From assembly GCF_016863195.1 (NCBI RefSeq), contig NZ_BOOK01000024.1:62001-126000 (forward strand): a DNA stretch of 64,000 nucleotides. The letters are read 5' to 3'. The notes under the pieces are model-generated. The model had not been told where the DNA came from. It saw nothing but the letters and a program-made list of their open reading frames with translations, and did not search any database. Origin of the DNA: Paraplanobispora takensis (lineage in GTDB: Bacteria; Actinomycetota; Actinomycetes; Streptosporangiales; Streptosporangiaceae). Positions 36,256 to 45,566 of the stretch are shown here, one piece after another; positions within the stretch are counted from its first letter, which is position 1, and each line of letters begins with the position of its first letter. The translations under genes were made by a program, and so were the position numbers.

Positions 36256-37638
36256 GTGGTCATTCCCGACTTCTCCGGACGATCGCGACTCGACGCGTGT
36301 CCCGGGGCCCTTCAGATGCACAGCGCCGCCGACGGCGGGCTGGCGCGGATCCGGGTTCCCGGCGGCCGGCTGACAGCCGCCCAGCTGCGCGAACTCGCTC
36401 ACGCCGCCGCCGCGCACGGCACCGGCGTCATCGAGCTGACCTCCCGCGCCAACGTCCAGGTGCGCGGCCTCCGTAGCGAGACCGGCGCCGGGTCCGGTTT
36501 CGCGGACCGGATGGCGCGGGCGGGACTGCTGCCCTCCCCCACCCACGAGAAGGTCCGCAACATCCTGGCCTCCCCGCTGACCGGCTGCGACGGGTCGGGC
36601 GTGGTGGACGTCGGCCCGCCGGCCGCCGAGCTGGACCGGCTGCTGTGCGCCCGCCCCGCCCTGGCGGCCCTTCCCGGGCGGTTCCTGTTCGCCCTGGACG
36701 ACGGGCGGGGCGACGTGGCCGGGCTCGGGGCCGACGCCGGGCTGCTGCCGTTCGGCACGGGCGAGGCCGCGCTGATCGTCGCGGGCGCCGACAGCGGCCT
36801 GCGCGTACCCCTGGACGCCGCGGTGCCCGCCCTGCTCGCCGTCGCCGAGGCGTTCCTGGCGGAGCTGGCGCCCCTGGCCGCCCGGGGGACCACCGTCTGG
36901 CGGATCGGGGAGCTGCCCGGAGGCCCCGCCCCGGTGGTGGCCCGTGTCCGCGCCGCCCTCGGTCTGCGCTCCGGGGAGCCGGTACGGCTCCGGCCCGCCG
37001 TACGGGGGCCCGTGGGAGTGATCCCCGGTCGGGACGGCCGCGCCGCATTGGGGGTGACGGTGCCGCTGGGACGGCTGACCTCGGCCCAGGCGGAGGTGCT
37101 CGCCGGCGTCGCGGCCTCGGGCGAGGTACGGCTCACGCCGTGGCGGGGCGCCGTGCTGCCCGGCCTGACCCGCCCCGAGACCGAGACGGCGATCGCCGGG
37201 CTCCGCGGCGCCGGGCTGGTGACCGGCCCAGGATCTCCGTGGGACGGGGTGAGCGCATGCACCGGCCTCCCCGGCTGCGCCAAGTCCCTGACCGACGTCC
37301 GGGCCGACGCGGCCACCGCCATCGCCACCGCGGCCACCGCGGCCACCGTCGCCTCCGGCTCCGGCCCCGGCTGGTCGCCCCGGTCCGAGAGCGGGCAGCG
37401 GCCCCCGGCCGGGAGCGGGGGGCGGTCCGGGGGTGAGGGGCGGGACGCGGCCGGGGGCGGTACGCTCCCGGTGCACTGGGCGGGCTGCGAGCGGCGCTGC
37501 GGTCGCCCCAGGGGGCGGGTCGTGGAGGTGGTCGCGACCGGCGACGGCTACCGCGTGGACCTGGACGGCCGGAGCCTGACCTGTGCGGACATCGAACAGA
37601 CCGCTGCCGCGGTGGCGGCGGGCAGAGGGGAAAAGTGA
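36256..37638 (+). CDS. cobG: precorrin-3B synthase CobG
   Basis: A 460-residue sulfite/nitrite-reductase-like enzyme that oxidises precorrin-3A to precorrin-3B with oxygen, the oxygen-dependent ring-contraction step. The ferredoxin-like half domain is near 30-80 ([16 protein letters not shown]). The Fe-S cysteines are in CTGLPGC near 335 and CERRCG near 415. Between them lies a Gly/Ala/Ser-rich insert of about 50 residues. The GTG has no ribosome binding site and follows a TAGCAT -10-like box by seven bases, suggesting a leaderless message. It starts the rightward cobG-cobH-cobIJ operon and overlaps cobH as GTGA. Confidence 0.93.
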   Translation: MVIPDFSGRSRLDACPGALQMHSAADGGLARIRVPGGRLTAAQLRELAHAAAAHGTGVIELTSRANVQVRGLRSETGAGSGFADRMARAGLLPSPTHEKVRNILASPLTGCDGSGVVDVGPPAAELDRLLCARPALAALPGRFLFALDDGRGDVAGLGADAGLLPFGTGEAALIVAGADSGLRVPLDAAVPALLAVAEAFLAELAPLAARGTTVWRIGELPGGPAPVVARVRAALGLRSGEPVRLRPAVRGPVGVIPGRDGRAALGVTVPLGRLTSAQAEVLAGVAASGEVRLTPWRGAVLPGLTRPETETAIAGLRGAGLVTGPGSPWDGVSACTGLPGCAKSLTDVRADAATAIATAATAATVASGSGPGWSPRSESGQRPPAGSGGRSGGEGRDAAGGGTLPVHWAGCERRCGRPRGRVVEVVATGDGYRVDLDGRSLTCADIEQTAAAVAAGRGEK

Positions 37639-38261
37639 TCGACTACGTCCGCGACGGCGCGGAGATCTACCGCCGTTCGTTCGCCACCATCCGCGCCGAG
37701 GCCGACCTGGCCGGGCTGCCCGAGGACGTCGCCCGGGTGGCGGTCCGCATGATCCACGCCTGCGGGATGGTGGATCTGGTCGCCGACCTGGGCTGGTCGC
37801 CCGGTGTCGTGGCGGCGGCGCGGGCCGCGCTGGACGCCGGGGCCCCGGTGCTGTGCGACGCGATGATGGTCGCCTCCGGAGTGACCCGCCGCCGTCTCCC
37901 CGCGGGCAACGACGTCGTCTGCACCCTCGGCGACCCGCGTGTGCCGGAGCTCGCCGGCAAGCTGGGCACCACGCGCAGCGCCGCCGCCCTGGAGCTGTGG
38001 CGGGACCGGCTGGAGGGATCGGTGGTCGCGATCGGCAACGCGCCGACCGCGCTGTTCCGGCTGCTGGAGATGGTCGAGGAGGGCGCGGGGCGACCGGCCG
38101 CCGTCCTGGGCGTCCCGGTCGGGTTCATCGGCGCCGCCGAGTCCAAGCAGGCCCTGGCCGAGCACCCGGCGGGCCTGGAGTACCTGGTCGTGCACGGCCG
38201 CCGCGGCGGCAGCGCGATGACCGCCGCCGCCGTCAACGCGATCGCCAGCGAGGAGGAGTGA
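37635..38261 (+). CDS. cobH: precorrin-8X methylmutase CobH
   Basis: A 208-residue enzyme that moves the C-11 methyl group to C-12, forming hydrogenobyrinic acid. The family pattern is [20 protein letters not shown] at the start, with the catalytic His in [12 protein letters not shown] near 40-50 and the product-binding [15 protein letters not shown] and [13 protein letters not shown]. The start is a GTG overlapping the cobG stop. Its stop region contains AGGAGGAG, which serves as the ribosome binding site of the next gene. Confidence 0.95.
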   Translation: MIDYVRDGAEIYRRSFATIRAEADLAGLPEDVARVAVRMIHACGMVDLVADLGWSPGVVAAARAALDAGAPVLCDAMMVASGVTRRRLPAGNDVVCTLGDPRVPELAGKLGTTRSAAALELWRDRLEGSVVAIGNAPTALFRLLEMVEEGAGRPAAVLGVPVGFIGAAESKQALAEHPAGLEYLVVHGRRGGSAMTAAAVNAIASEEE

Positions 38262-38266
38262 CCGGC

Positions 38267-39949
38267 ATGACCGACGAGACCACGGGGCCCGTCCCGGCCG
38301 ACGCCGCATCCCCGGACGCCTCCCCCTCCCCCGGCCGGACGGGACGGCTCTGGGGCGTGGGGCTCGGGCCCGGCGATCCGGAGCTGGTGACCGTCAAGGC
38401 CGCCCGGCTGCTCGGTGCGGCGGACGTGATCGCCTACCACAGCGCCCGGCACGGCCGGAGCATCGCCCGCTCGGTCGCGGCGCCGTACCTGCGGGAGGGC
38501 CAGATCGAGGAGGCCCTCATCTACCCGCTCACCACGGAGACCACCGACCACCCCGGGGGCTACCAGGGGGCGATCGACGACTTCTACGCCGAGTGCGCGC
38601 TGCGGCTGGCCGCCCACCTGGACGCCGGGCGCGACGTGGTGGTGCTGTGCGAGGGCGACCCGCTGTTCTACGGGTCCTACATGCACATGCACAAGCGCCT
38701 GGCGCACCGCTACGTCACCGAGGTCGTCCCCGGCGTGACCTCGGTGAGCGGGGCCTCGGCGGTCCTCGGGCGGCCGCTGGTCGAGCGGGACGAGACGCTG
38801 ACGATCCTGCCCGGCACCCTGCCCGCCGAGGTGCTCGCCGAGCGGCTGGCCGCCACCGACTCGGCGGCGGTCCTCAAGCTCGGCCGGACGTTCACCAAGG
38901 TCCGCGACGCGCTGGAGAAGGCGGGCCGGCTCGACGAGGCCTGGTACGTGGAGCGGGCCACCACCGGCGGCCAGCGTCTGGCCCCGCTCGCCGAGGTCGA
39001 CCCGGACAGCGTGCCGTACTTCTCGCTGGCCCTGATCACCAGCCCGGTCAACGCGGACCTGCCCGCACCGGCGGGCCTCGCGGGTGCGGGTACGGCCCCG
39101 GCGGCGGAGGCCGGGCCGGACGGCCGGAACCGGACGGGCACGGCAGAGCGGATGAAGACGGCAGACCGCACGGAGGCGGGCACGGCCGGGCAGGCGGGCC
39201 GGATCGGTGAGGTCGTGGTGGTCGGCCTGGGCCCGGCGGGACGGCCGTGGCTGACCCCGGAGGCGCAGGAGGCGCTGGCCGCCGCCGACGAACTCGTCGG
39301 CTACGGCCCCTACCTGGACCGGGTCCCGCCCAACCCGCGCCAGCGCCGGCACGCCACCGACAACCGGGTGGAGGCCGAGCGGGCCGCGCACGCGCTGGAG
39401 CTGGCGATGGCCGGGTCCCGGGTGGCGGTCGTCTCCTCGGGCGACCCGGGGGTGTTCGCGATGGCCAGCGCGGTGCTGGAGGTGTCCTGCGAGCCCCGTT
39501 TCTCGGGCGTGCCGGTACGGGTGCTGCCGGGACTGACCGCGGCGCACGCGGTGGCGAGCCGGGCCGGGGCCCCGCTCGGCCACGACTACTGCGTGCTGTC
39601 GCTGTCGGACCTGCTCAAGCCGTGGGACGTGGTGGCCGGGCGGATCAGCGCGGCGGCCCGGGCCGATCTGGTGCTGGCGATCTACAACCCGGCGTCGAAG
39701 AGCCGGACCTGGCAGGTGGCCGCCGCCCGTGACCTGCTGCTGGAGCACCGCGCACCGCAGACCCCGGTGATCATCGGCCGTGACGTCGGCGGGACGGGGG
39801 AGAGCATGACGGTGACCACTCTCGCCGAGCTCGACCCGGCCGCGGTGGACATGCGCTGCCTGCTGCTGATCGGGTCGTCGACCACCCGGGTGGCCGACCG
39901 GGGTGACGGCCGCCGGGTGGTCTTCACCCCCCGGCGCTATCCGGCATGA
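38267..39949 (+). CDS. cobIJ: fused precorrin-2 C20-methyltransferase / precorrin-3B C17-methyltransferase (CobI-CobJ)
   Basis: A 560-residue two-domain SAM methyltransferase. The CobI part (about 20-265) has WGVGLGPGDPELVTVKAARL and LCEGDPLFYGSYMHMH; the CobJ part (about 310-560) has VVVGLGPAGRPWLTPEAQ, SSGDPGVFAMASAV and NPASKSRTWQ. A charged Thr/Ala-rich linker of about 45 residues joins them. Such fusions are common in actinobacteria. The ATG at 38267 is preferred over the GTG at 38258 because AGGAGGAG stands eight bases before it. Its 3' end overlaps the convergent cobK by 13 bases. Confidence 0.95.
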   Translation: MTDETTGPVPADAASPDASPSPGRTGRLWGVGLGPGDPELVTVKAARLLGAADVIAYHSARHGRSIARSVAAPYLREGQIEEALIYPLTTETTDHPGGYQGAIDDFYAECALRLAAHLDAGRDVVVLCEGDPLFYGSYMHMHKRLAHRYVTEVVPGVTSVSGASAVLGRPLVERDETLTILPGTLPAEVLAERLAATDSAAVLKLGRTFTKVRDALEKAGRLDEAWYVERATTGGQRLAPLAEVDPDSVPYFSLALITSPVNADLPAPAGLAGAGTAPAAEAGPDGRNRTGTAERMKTADRTEAGTAGQAGRIGEVVVVGLGPAGRPWLTPEAQEALAAADELVGYGPYLDRVPPNPRQRRHATDNRVEAERAAHALELAMAGSRVAVVSSGDPGVFAMASAVLEVSCEPRFSGVPVRVLPGLTAAHAVASRAGAPLGHDYCVLSLSDLLKPWDVVAGRISAAARADLVLAIYNPASKSRTWQVAAARDLLLEHRAPQTPVIIGRDVGGTGESMTVTTLAELDPAAVDMRCLLLIGSSTTRVADRGDGRRVVFTPRRYPA

Positions 39950-40686
39950 GCGACGGTCTCCAGCCAGGCGACGGCCTCCTGGACGCTCCGGACCGCGGGC
40001 ACGCCCTCCGGCGCGGGCGGGCGCCGTACGACCACGACCGGCAGGCCGAGCTCGCGGGCGGCGCGGAGCTTGGCCGTGGTCATCTCGCCGCCGCTGTCCT
40101 TGGTGACCACCACGTCGATGCGGTGCTCGCGCATCAGGGCCAGCTCGCCCTCGACGGTGAACGGGCCGCGACTGAGCAGCACCCGCGCCCGGGGCGGCAT
40201 CGGGCCCTCGGGCGGGTCCACCGAGCGGGCCAGGAACCACAGGTCCGCCAGGCCCGCGAAGACCGGCAGGCTGCGGCGGCCGGTGGTCAGGAACACCCGC
40301 TCCCCCAGGGCGGGCAGCAGCTCGGCCGCGGCGTGCAGGGACGGCACCGGCCGCCAGTCGTCGCCGGGGCCCGGACTCCAGCCCGGCCGCCGCAGGATCA
40401 GCAGCGGCAGCCCGGCCCGGCCGGCCGCCTCGACCGCCGAGGCGGTCATCCGGGCGGCGAACGGGTGCGTCGCGTCCACCACGACGTCGATCCCGCGTTC
40501 CGCCAGCCAGGCGGCCAGCCCGTCCGGGCCGCCGAAGCCGCCCTCGCGCACCTCGCCCACCGGCAGCTTCGGATCGCGCACCCGTCCGGCCAGCGAGGAC
40601 ACCACGTGCGTCCCCTCCCGCCCGGCCAGTGCGGCGGCCAGCCGCCTGGCCTCGTCGGTGCCGCCCAGCACGAGCACGTTCAGCAC
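39937..40686 (-). CDS. cobK: precorrin-6A reductase CobK
   Basis: A 249-residue NADPH-dependent reductase. It begins MLNVLVLGGTDEARRLAAAL, a Rossmann motif, and contains VVDATHPFAARMTASA near 70-85, VFLTTGRRSLPVFA and VVVTKDSGGEMTTAKL, all typical of CobK/CbiJ. It reduces a double bond of precorrin-6A. It is transcribed against the cobGHIJ operon and overlaps its end by 13 bases, so opposing transcription may matter. Confidence 0.95.
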   Translation of the reverse strand: MLNVLVLGGTDEARRLAAALAGREGTHVVSSLAGRVRDPKLPVGEVREGGFGGPDGLAAWLAERGIDVVVDATHPFAARMTASAVEAAGRAGLPLLILRRPGWSPGPGDDWRPVPSLHAAAELLPALGERVFLTTGRRSLPVFAGLADLWFLARSVDPPEGPMPPRARVLLSRGPFTVEGELALMREHRIDVVVTKDSGGEMTTAKLRAARELGLPVVVVRRPPAPEGVPAVRSVQEAVAWLETVAHAG

Positions 40687-40835
40687 GCCGTCATCCCTTC
40701 GTCTCCCGCTCCGCGGGGCGCCCAGGCCCCGCCGTCCGTCGCGCCGGGGACCCCCCGTGCCGGGGCGGCCACCTGGCCGCCCCGGCGCAGGACGTCCCGC
40801 GGCACCGGGACACCGTACCGGCCGGTGCGCGAGCC

Positions 40836-41906
40836 GTGAGCGCGCCCCTGCGCCACGGGTGGACCACCGGCGCGTGCGCGACGGCGGCGACCGCCGCCGC
40901 CTACACGGCGCTGCTGACCGGCGACTTCCCCGACCCGGTGGAGATCACGTTGCCGAGGGGGCAGCGCCCGGCGTTCGCCCTGGCCCGGGAGGGTCTCGCG
41001 GACGGTACGGCGACGGCCTCGGTGGTCAAGGACGCGGGCGACGACCCCGACGTGACGCACGGCGCGCTGATCTCCTCGACCGTACGGCACGGCGCCCCCG
41101 GCACCGGCGTGGTGTTCGTCGCGGGCCCCGGCGTCGGCACCGTCACCAAACCGGGCCTGCCGCTGGAGGTGGGCGAGCCCGCGATCAACCCCGTCCCCCG
41201 GCGGATGATGCGCGAGCACGTCGCCGAGGTGGCCGCCCGGCACGGCGGGACGGGCGACGTGGTCGTGGAGATCTCCGTGGAGCACGGCGAGGAGCTGGCC
41301 GCCAGGACCTGGAACCCGAGGCTGGGCATCCTGGGCGGGCTGTCGATCCTCGGCACGACCGGCATCGTGGTGCCGTACTCCTGCTCGGCCTGGATCGACA
41401 GCATCCGGCGCGGGATCGACGTGGCCCGCGCGGCCGGGTACACGCACGTCGCCGGGTGCACCGGGAGCACCTCCGAGAAGGTCGCCGCCGAGCTGTACGG
41501 CCTGCCGCAGGACGCGCTGCTCGACATGGGCGACTTCGCGGGGGCGGTGCTGAAGTACCTGCGCAGGCACCCCGTGCCGCGGCTGACGATCGCCGGGGGC
41601 GTGGGCAAGCTGTCCAAGCTCGCCGACGGGCACCTCGACCTGCACTCGGGACGCTCCCAGGTCAACCCGGCCCTGCTCGCCGGACTCGCCCGCGCCGCGG
41701 GCGGCGACGAGGCCCTGACCGGGCGGGTGCTGACCGCCAACACGGCGCTGCACGCGCTGCGCCTGTGCCAGGAGGAGGGCCTGCCCCTGGGGGACCTGAT
41801 CGCCGAGGGGGCCCGCCGTACCGCCGAGTCCGTGCTCCGCGGGGCGCCGGTCGCGGTCGACGTGGTGGTCATCGACCGCGCCGGCACCGTCGTCGGCCGG
41901 GCCTAG
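40836..41906 (+). CDS. cbiD: cobalt-precorrin-5B C1-methyltransferase CbiD
   Basis: A 356-residue methyltransferase with the CbiD patterns LRHGWTTGACATAATAAAY at the start, VEISVEHGEELAARTWNPRL, ILGTTGIVVPYSCSAW and GCTGSTSEKVAAELYGLP. CbiD acts at C-1 after ring contraction and deacylation in anaerobic-type pathways; here it stands beside CobG and probably fills the place of CobF. GTG start, about 150 bases from the divergent cobK start, with no obvious ribosome binding site. A strong hairpin follows the stop. Confidence 0.93.
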   Translation: MSAPLRHGWTTGACATAATAAAYTALLTGDFPDPVEITLPRGQRPAFALAREGLADGTATASVVKDAGDDPDVTHGALISSTVRHGAPGTGVVFVAGPGVGTVTKPGLPLEVGEPAINPVPRRMMREHVAEVAARHGGTGDVVVEISVEHGEELAARTWNPRLGILGGLSILGTTGIVVPYSCSAWIDSIRRGIDVARAAGYTHVAGCTGSTSEKVAAELYGLPQDALLDMGDFAGAVLKYLRRHPVPRLTIAGGVGKLSKLADGHLDLHSGRSQVNPALLAGLARAAGGDEALTGRVLTANTALHALRLCQEEGLPLGDLIAEGARRTAESVLRGAPVAVDVVVIDRAGTVVGRA

Positions 41907-41921
41907 TGCCGTGACCGGAGA

Positions 41922-41947
41922 TGTTCGCCGGGTGCTACCGGCGAACA
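41922..41947 (+). terminator. hairpin terminator after cbiD
   Basis: A perfect 10-base stem, TGTTCGCCGG with CCGGCGAACA, closes a six-base loop 16 bases after the cbiD stop. Confidence 0.75.
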
Positions 41948-41984
41948 GGCGTGGAGCCGCGGGATCTCTGGTAGACACGCACTC

Positions 41985-42392
41985 ATGATCTCCCCCACGG
42001 CTCAACACCTGCGCATCGTCTCCCCAGCCTTCGTCGTCGAGCAGCTTCCGCATGCAGCCTCGCCCGAGAACGACTGGGTCGCGCTTGTCCGCGGGCCCGA
42101 AGGGCTGACCGTTGTCCGCGCGGCCCGGCCCGCGGACGCGGAGGAACGGTGGATCGGTTTCTACGGCGGTGCCACAGCCCATGGCCTGGACGTCCCCGGC
42201 ATGCTGGCGGCGATCGTCAACCCGCTGGCAGCAGCGGCGATCCCGGTGTTCGTCGCCTCGACCTCCCACGCCGATCTGGTTCTGGTCCCCCAACACAGAG
42301 AGCGGCAGGCCGTCATCGCCTTGAAGGAGGCGGGACACCAGGTGGAAGGCGGAGACGGCGAGCCCGGTGAACCTTTCTGGTCACAACACTAG
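41985..42392 (+). CDS. ACT-domain protein (CASTOR/DUF-type amino-acid sensor-like)
   Basis: A 135-residue protein with paired ACT-like halves: the first around HLRIVSPAFVVEQLP and WVALVRGPEGLTVVRAA, the second around VPGMLAAIVNPLAAAAIPVF followed by VASTSHADLVLVPQ. The pattern matches small bacterial ACT proteins related to the amino-acid-binding CASTOR fold. Likely role is ligand sensing; no catalytic residues are evident. It is a single-gene unit between the cbiD terminator and the convergent hemerythrin gene. Confidence 0.75.
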   Translation: MISPTAQHLRIVSPAFVVEQLPHAASPENDWVALVRGPEGLTVVRAARPADAEERWIGFYGGATAHGLDVPGMLAAIVNPLAAAAIPVFVASTSHADLVLVPQHRERQAVIALKEAGHQVEGGDGEPGEPFWSQH

Positions 42393-42445
42393 GTCCCGCC
42401 CGCACCGTCGATCGGCTCTCGTCCTCGATCAGTCCTCGCCGTCGA

Positions 42446-42961
42446 TCAGTCCTCGTCGTCGATCAGCAGGAAGTCGGGCCGGTTCTCGCGCCACTCGGGC
42501 ACGTCCATCGAGTTGAGGACGGAGATCAGCTTCTTCTCCTCGTAGATGAAGTGCGTCTGCATGATCGCCGACAGCGCGTCCACCTCCTCGCGCACCTTGG
42601 CGGCGGTGGCCGGGTCCGGTTTCTCCGGGAGGGAGTCGAGGAGTTTCTGCAGGTTCCCCAGGATCCAGTCCAGCTGACTGTGGTCCGCGCGCAGGTCGGA
42701 GAGCACCTTGCGCAGTTCGGGGAACTCCTCGGCGATCAGCGGGAAGGCGCCCCTGTCCTCGCCGGTGTGGTGGCGCGTCAACGCCGTGCAGAAGGAGATG
42801 CAGTGGGCACGCAGGTCGCGCGGCGGAAGCCCCTTGCCGTCGAAGTAGTCGTCGATGCCGTCCTGGAGGTCCTCCAGCATCTCCCGGAGCCAGATGTGCA
42901 CTTCGAGCAACTGCGTGCCCAGCGCGGTCAGGCGGCTGCCCGCCTCGGAATGTGGGTTCAT
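42446..42961 (-). CDS. hemerythrin-domain (HHE) protein
   Basis: A 171-residue four-helix-bundle protein with the di-iron ligand set of hemerythrins: His in LLEVHIWLREML near 21, HHTGED near 65, ADHSQLDWIL near 93, and THFIYEEKK near 136. It may bind oxygen, sense oxygen or nitric oxide, or store iron. The C-terminus ends in an acidic run (IDDED) encoded by part of a 17-base duplicated sequence that continues past the stop (about 42430-42463). Confidence 0.9.
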   Translation of the reverse strand: MNPHSEAGSRLTALGTQLLEVHIWLREMLEDLQDGIDDYFDGKGLPPRDLRAHCISFCTALTRHHTGEDRGAFPLIAEEFPELRKVLSDLRADHSQLDWILGNLQKLLDSLPEKPDPATAAKVREEVDALSAIMQTHFIYEEKKLISVLNSMDVPEWRENRPDFLLIDDED

Positions 42962-43046
42962 GTTCTCCGTTCGGATGGGTTGCTCCGCCCAGTGTCCCCG
43001 AAAGTCCTGCGGGGCGGCGGATCGCAGTGGGCTGCGGCGCCGGCGG

Positions 43047-44468
43047 TCAGCCGCGCCGCTGCCGCGGCAGCAGCAGGCTGATCGCCGCGACGGCCAGGCC
43101 GAGCCCGGCCGCCATGAGGAAGACCAGGTCGTAGCCTGCGGCGAGGGCGGCCGGGGAGCTCCCGTCGGCCTCCATCGCGGCTCTGGCGCCGGCGGCCGAC
43201 GCGAGCACCGCCAGGCCCACCGACCCGCCCACCTGGTTGGCGGTACTGGCCAGGCCGCCGACGGTCCCCGCGTCCGCCTCGGGAACCCCGGCGGTCGCCG
43301 CGGCCATGAGGGTGGGGAAGGTCAGCCCGATGCCGGCCGCGACGAGCAGGGTGGGCCCGAGCACGCCGGTGACGTAGCCGCTGCCGGCACCGGCCTGGGC
43401 CAGCCAGCCGAAACCGGCCACGAAGCAGCCGCAGCCGGCCAGCACCGCGGGGCGCACCCCGGTCCGCGGCAGCAGGGCGGCCGTCAGGCGCGCGACCACC
43501 ACGAACGTCACCGCGGCGGGCGTCTGCCCGAGCCCGGTCCTGAACGCGTCGTAGCCGAGGACGTTCTGCAGGAACAGCGAGGTGAAGTACCACATCGCCA
43601 TGGCGATCCCGCCGAACAGCAGCAGCATGCCGTTGCCGACGGCCACCCCCCGGATCCCGAACAGCCGCAGCGGCATCATCGGATGGGCGGAACGCGCCTC
43701 CACCACGATGAACGCGGCGAGCAGGAGCAGGCCCGCCACGATCGGCGCGGCGACCGGCACGGACGCCCAGCCGTGATCGGCGCTCTGCATGACCCCGTAG
43801 ATCAGCGCGGCCAGCCCCGCCGTCCCCGTGACCGCGCCGGCGAGGTCGAGCGGTTCCCGCCGGCTGCTTCGCGTACCGGCCAGCGACATCACGGCCGTGC
43901 CGATCAGCGCGGCGCCGATCGGCACGTTGATGAGGAAGACCCACCGCCACGACAGGCCGGTCGTGATGGCGCCGCCCGCGACCGCTCCGGCCATCCCGCC
44001 CACCCCGCCCGCGGCCGACCACGCGCCGAACGCCCGGGCACGCGCGCGCCCCTCGGTGAAACCGGTGTTGATCACCGCCAGCGTCGCCGGGGCCAGCATG
44101 GCGGCTCCCATGCCCTGCGCGAGACGAGCCGCCACCAGGATCTCCGGCGTGGTCGCCAGGCCGGCGGCCAGGCTTGAGACGGAGAACAGCGCCAGCCCGG
44201 CGACCAGCATCCGGCGGTGGCCGAACAGGTCGGCGGCGCGGCCGCCCAGCAGCATGAACCCGGCGAAGGTGAGCAGGTAGCCGTTCACCACCCAGGGCAG
44301 GCCGGTGGGCGTGAAGCCGAGATCCCGGCGGATCGCGGGAAGGGCGACGTTGATGATGGAGGCGTCCAGGATCACCATGAACTGGCAGGCGCACACCAGC
44401 GTCATGATCACCCATGCCGGGCCGGTGCGCGGCGCGGCCCGCCGGGTCGCGGTTCCGGCGCTTGTCAT
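43047..44468 (-). CDS. MFS drug-efflux transporter, DHA2 family
   Basis: A 473-residue EmrB/QacA-type exporter. Helix 1 carries CQFMVILDASIINVALPAIR, loop 2-3 has GGRAADLFGHRRMLVAGLAL, and motif C appears as GGMAGAVAGGAIT. Fourteen helices are expected. It is divergent from the MarR-nitroreductase gene across three operator-like palindromes, the usual setting for a drug-inducible efflux pump repressed by MarR. The substrate is likely an aromatic or lipophilic toxicant. Confidence 0.92.
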   Translation of the reverse strand: MTSAGTATRRAAPRTGPAWVIMTLVCACQFMVILDASIINVALPAIRRDLGFTPTGLPWVVNGYLLTFAGFMLLGGRAADLFGHRRMLVAGLALFSVSSLAAGLATTPEILVAARLAQGMGAAMLAPATLAVINTGFTEGRARARAFGAWSAAGGVGGMAGAVAGGAITTGLSWRWVFLINVPIGAALIGTAVMSLAGTRSSRREPLDLAGAVTGTAGLAALIYGVMQSADHGWASVPVAAPIVAGLLLLAAFIVVEARSAHPMMPLRLFGIRGVAVGNGMLLLFGGIAMAMWYFTSLFLQNVLGYDAFRTGLGQTPAAVTFVVVARLTAALLPRTGVRPAVLAGCGCFVAGFGWLAQAGAGSGYVTGVLGPTLLVAAGIGLTFPTLMAAATAGVPEADAGTVGGLASTANQVGGSVGLAVLASAAGARAAMEADGSSPAALAAGYDLVFLMAAGLGLAVAAISLLLPRQRRG

Positions 44469-44532
44469 GACTGCCTCACTGCGCCGCGGACGACTACGAC
44501 CTTCACGGGCATGCGGACTCCCTCGGTATAGG

Positions 44533-44584
44533 ATTAGTTATGCGAATAACGTTATGCGCATAATGTTATTCGCATAACTAATCT
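44533..44584. promoter_or_regulatory. 52-base inverted repeat with three MarR-type operator copies
   Basis: The region 44533-44584 is a nearly perfect 52-base palindrome. It consists of three 12-base half-turn elements at a 14-base period: TTATGCGAATAA (44539-44550), TTATGCGCATAA (44553-44564) and TTATTCGCATAA (44567-44578). It occupies the intergenic region between the efflux gene and the MarR gene, ending 13 bases before the MarR ATG, and is very AT-rich compared with its surroundings. Confidence 0.85.
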
Positions 44585-44597
44585 GTCAAGGAGAGCC

Positions 44598-45545
44598 ATG
44601 GACTTCGAGACCGCCGACGCCCTCAACCAGGCCATCCGCCTGCTGAGCCTGCGCCACCGGGCCAGGGCCGCGACGCTGCTGGCCCCGCTCGGCCTGCACC
44701 CCGGCCAGGAAGTGCTCCTGCTCGAACTCGACCGGACCGGCCCGATGATCCAGGCCCAGCTCAGCGAGGCGCTCGGCTGCGAGCCGCCCAGCGTCACGCT
44801 CATGACCCGCAAGCTCGAAGCCACCGGCCACATCCGCCGAAGTCCCGCGCCCTCCGACAGGCGCGCCAGCGTCGTCGAGCTCACCGACGGCGGCAGAGCG
44901 CTGGCCGAGCAGGTCAAGCAGCTGTGGTGCGCACTGGCGGAGGAGACCGTGACCGGCCTGCCCGCCGAGACGGTGGCCGAGCTGCCCGGCATCCTCAACG
45001 CCCTGACCGGCAACGTGGACACCAGGCGCGCCCGCACCTCACCCGGCCGCCGGCCCGCCCCGGTTGCGCAATCGCCGCGCACTGCCGACCATGGCCTGAT
45101 GCCGACAGACGACTACGAGCCGAGCGCGCTGGGGTGGGTCCGCGAGCAGGTCGAGCAGATCCTGCGCACCGGCACGACCGACGGCGTCACGATCAAGGAC
45201 CGGCCCACCGTGCTGATGACCTACCGGGGCGCCAAGACCGGCAAGGTCCGCAAGACGCCGGTGATGCGCGTCGAGCACGAGGGGCGCTACGCGGCCGTGG
45301 CCTCCATGGGCGGCGCGCCCGTCAACCCGCAGTGGTACGCCGGCCTGGTCGCCGAGCCGGTCGTCGAACTCCAGGACGGCACGGTGACCCGGACCTACCG
45401 GGCACGCGAGGTGTCCGGCGAGGAGAGGGCCCTGTGGTGGAGCCGGGCGGTGGAGGCGTACCCGGACTACGCCGACTACCAGCGCAGGACCGACCGTCAG
45501 ATCCCGGTCTTCGTGCTCGAACCGGTCGGCGAACTGGACGGGTGA
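44598..45545 (+). CDS. MarR-family regulator fused in frame to a deazaflavin (F420)-dependent nitroreductase domain
   Basis: A 315-residue ORF. Residues about 1-135 are a MarR winged-helix regulator ([53 protein letters not shown]). Residues about 170-312 are a Ddn/Rv3547-like F420-binding domain ([54 protein letters not shown]). The linker is arginine/proline-rich. An internal ATG at 45099 marks the usual start of free-standing homologues, but there is no stop between the two and no ribosome binding site before it, so fusion is the simplest reading; internal initiation is the alternative. AAGGAG precedes the first ATG. Confidence 0.85.
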   Translation: MDFETADALNQAIRLLSLRHRARAATLLAPLGLHPGQEVLLLELDRTGPMIQAQLSEALGCEPPSVTLMTRKLEATGHIRRSPAPSDRRASVVELTDGGRALAEQVKQLWCALAEETVTGLPAETVAELPGILNALTGNVDTRRARTSPGRRPAPVAQSPRTADHGLMPTDDYEPSALGWVREQVEQILRTGTTDGVTIKDRPTVLMTYRGAKTGKVRKTPVMRVEHEGRYAAVASMGGAPVNPQWYAGLVAEPVVELQDGTVTRTYRAREVSGEERALWWSRAVEAYPDYADYQRRTDRQIPVFVLEPVGELDG

Positions 45546-45566
45546 GCCCTGCAGGCCGGGGGCGCG

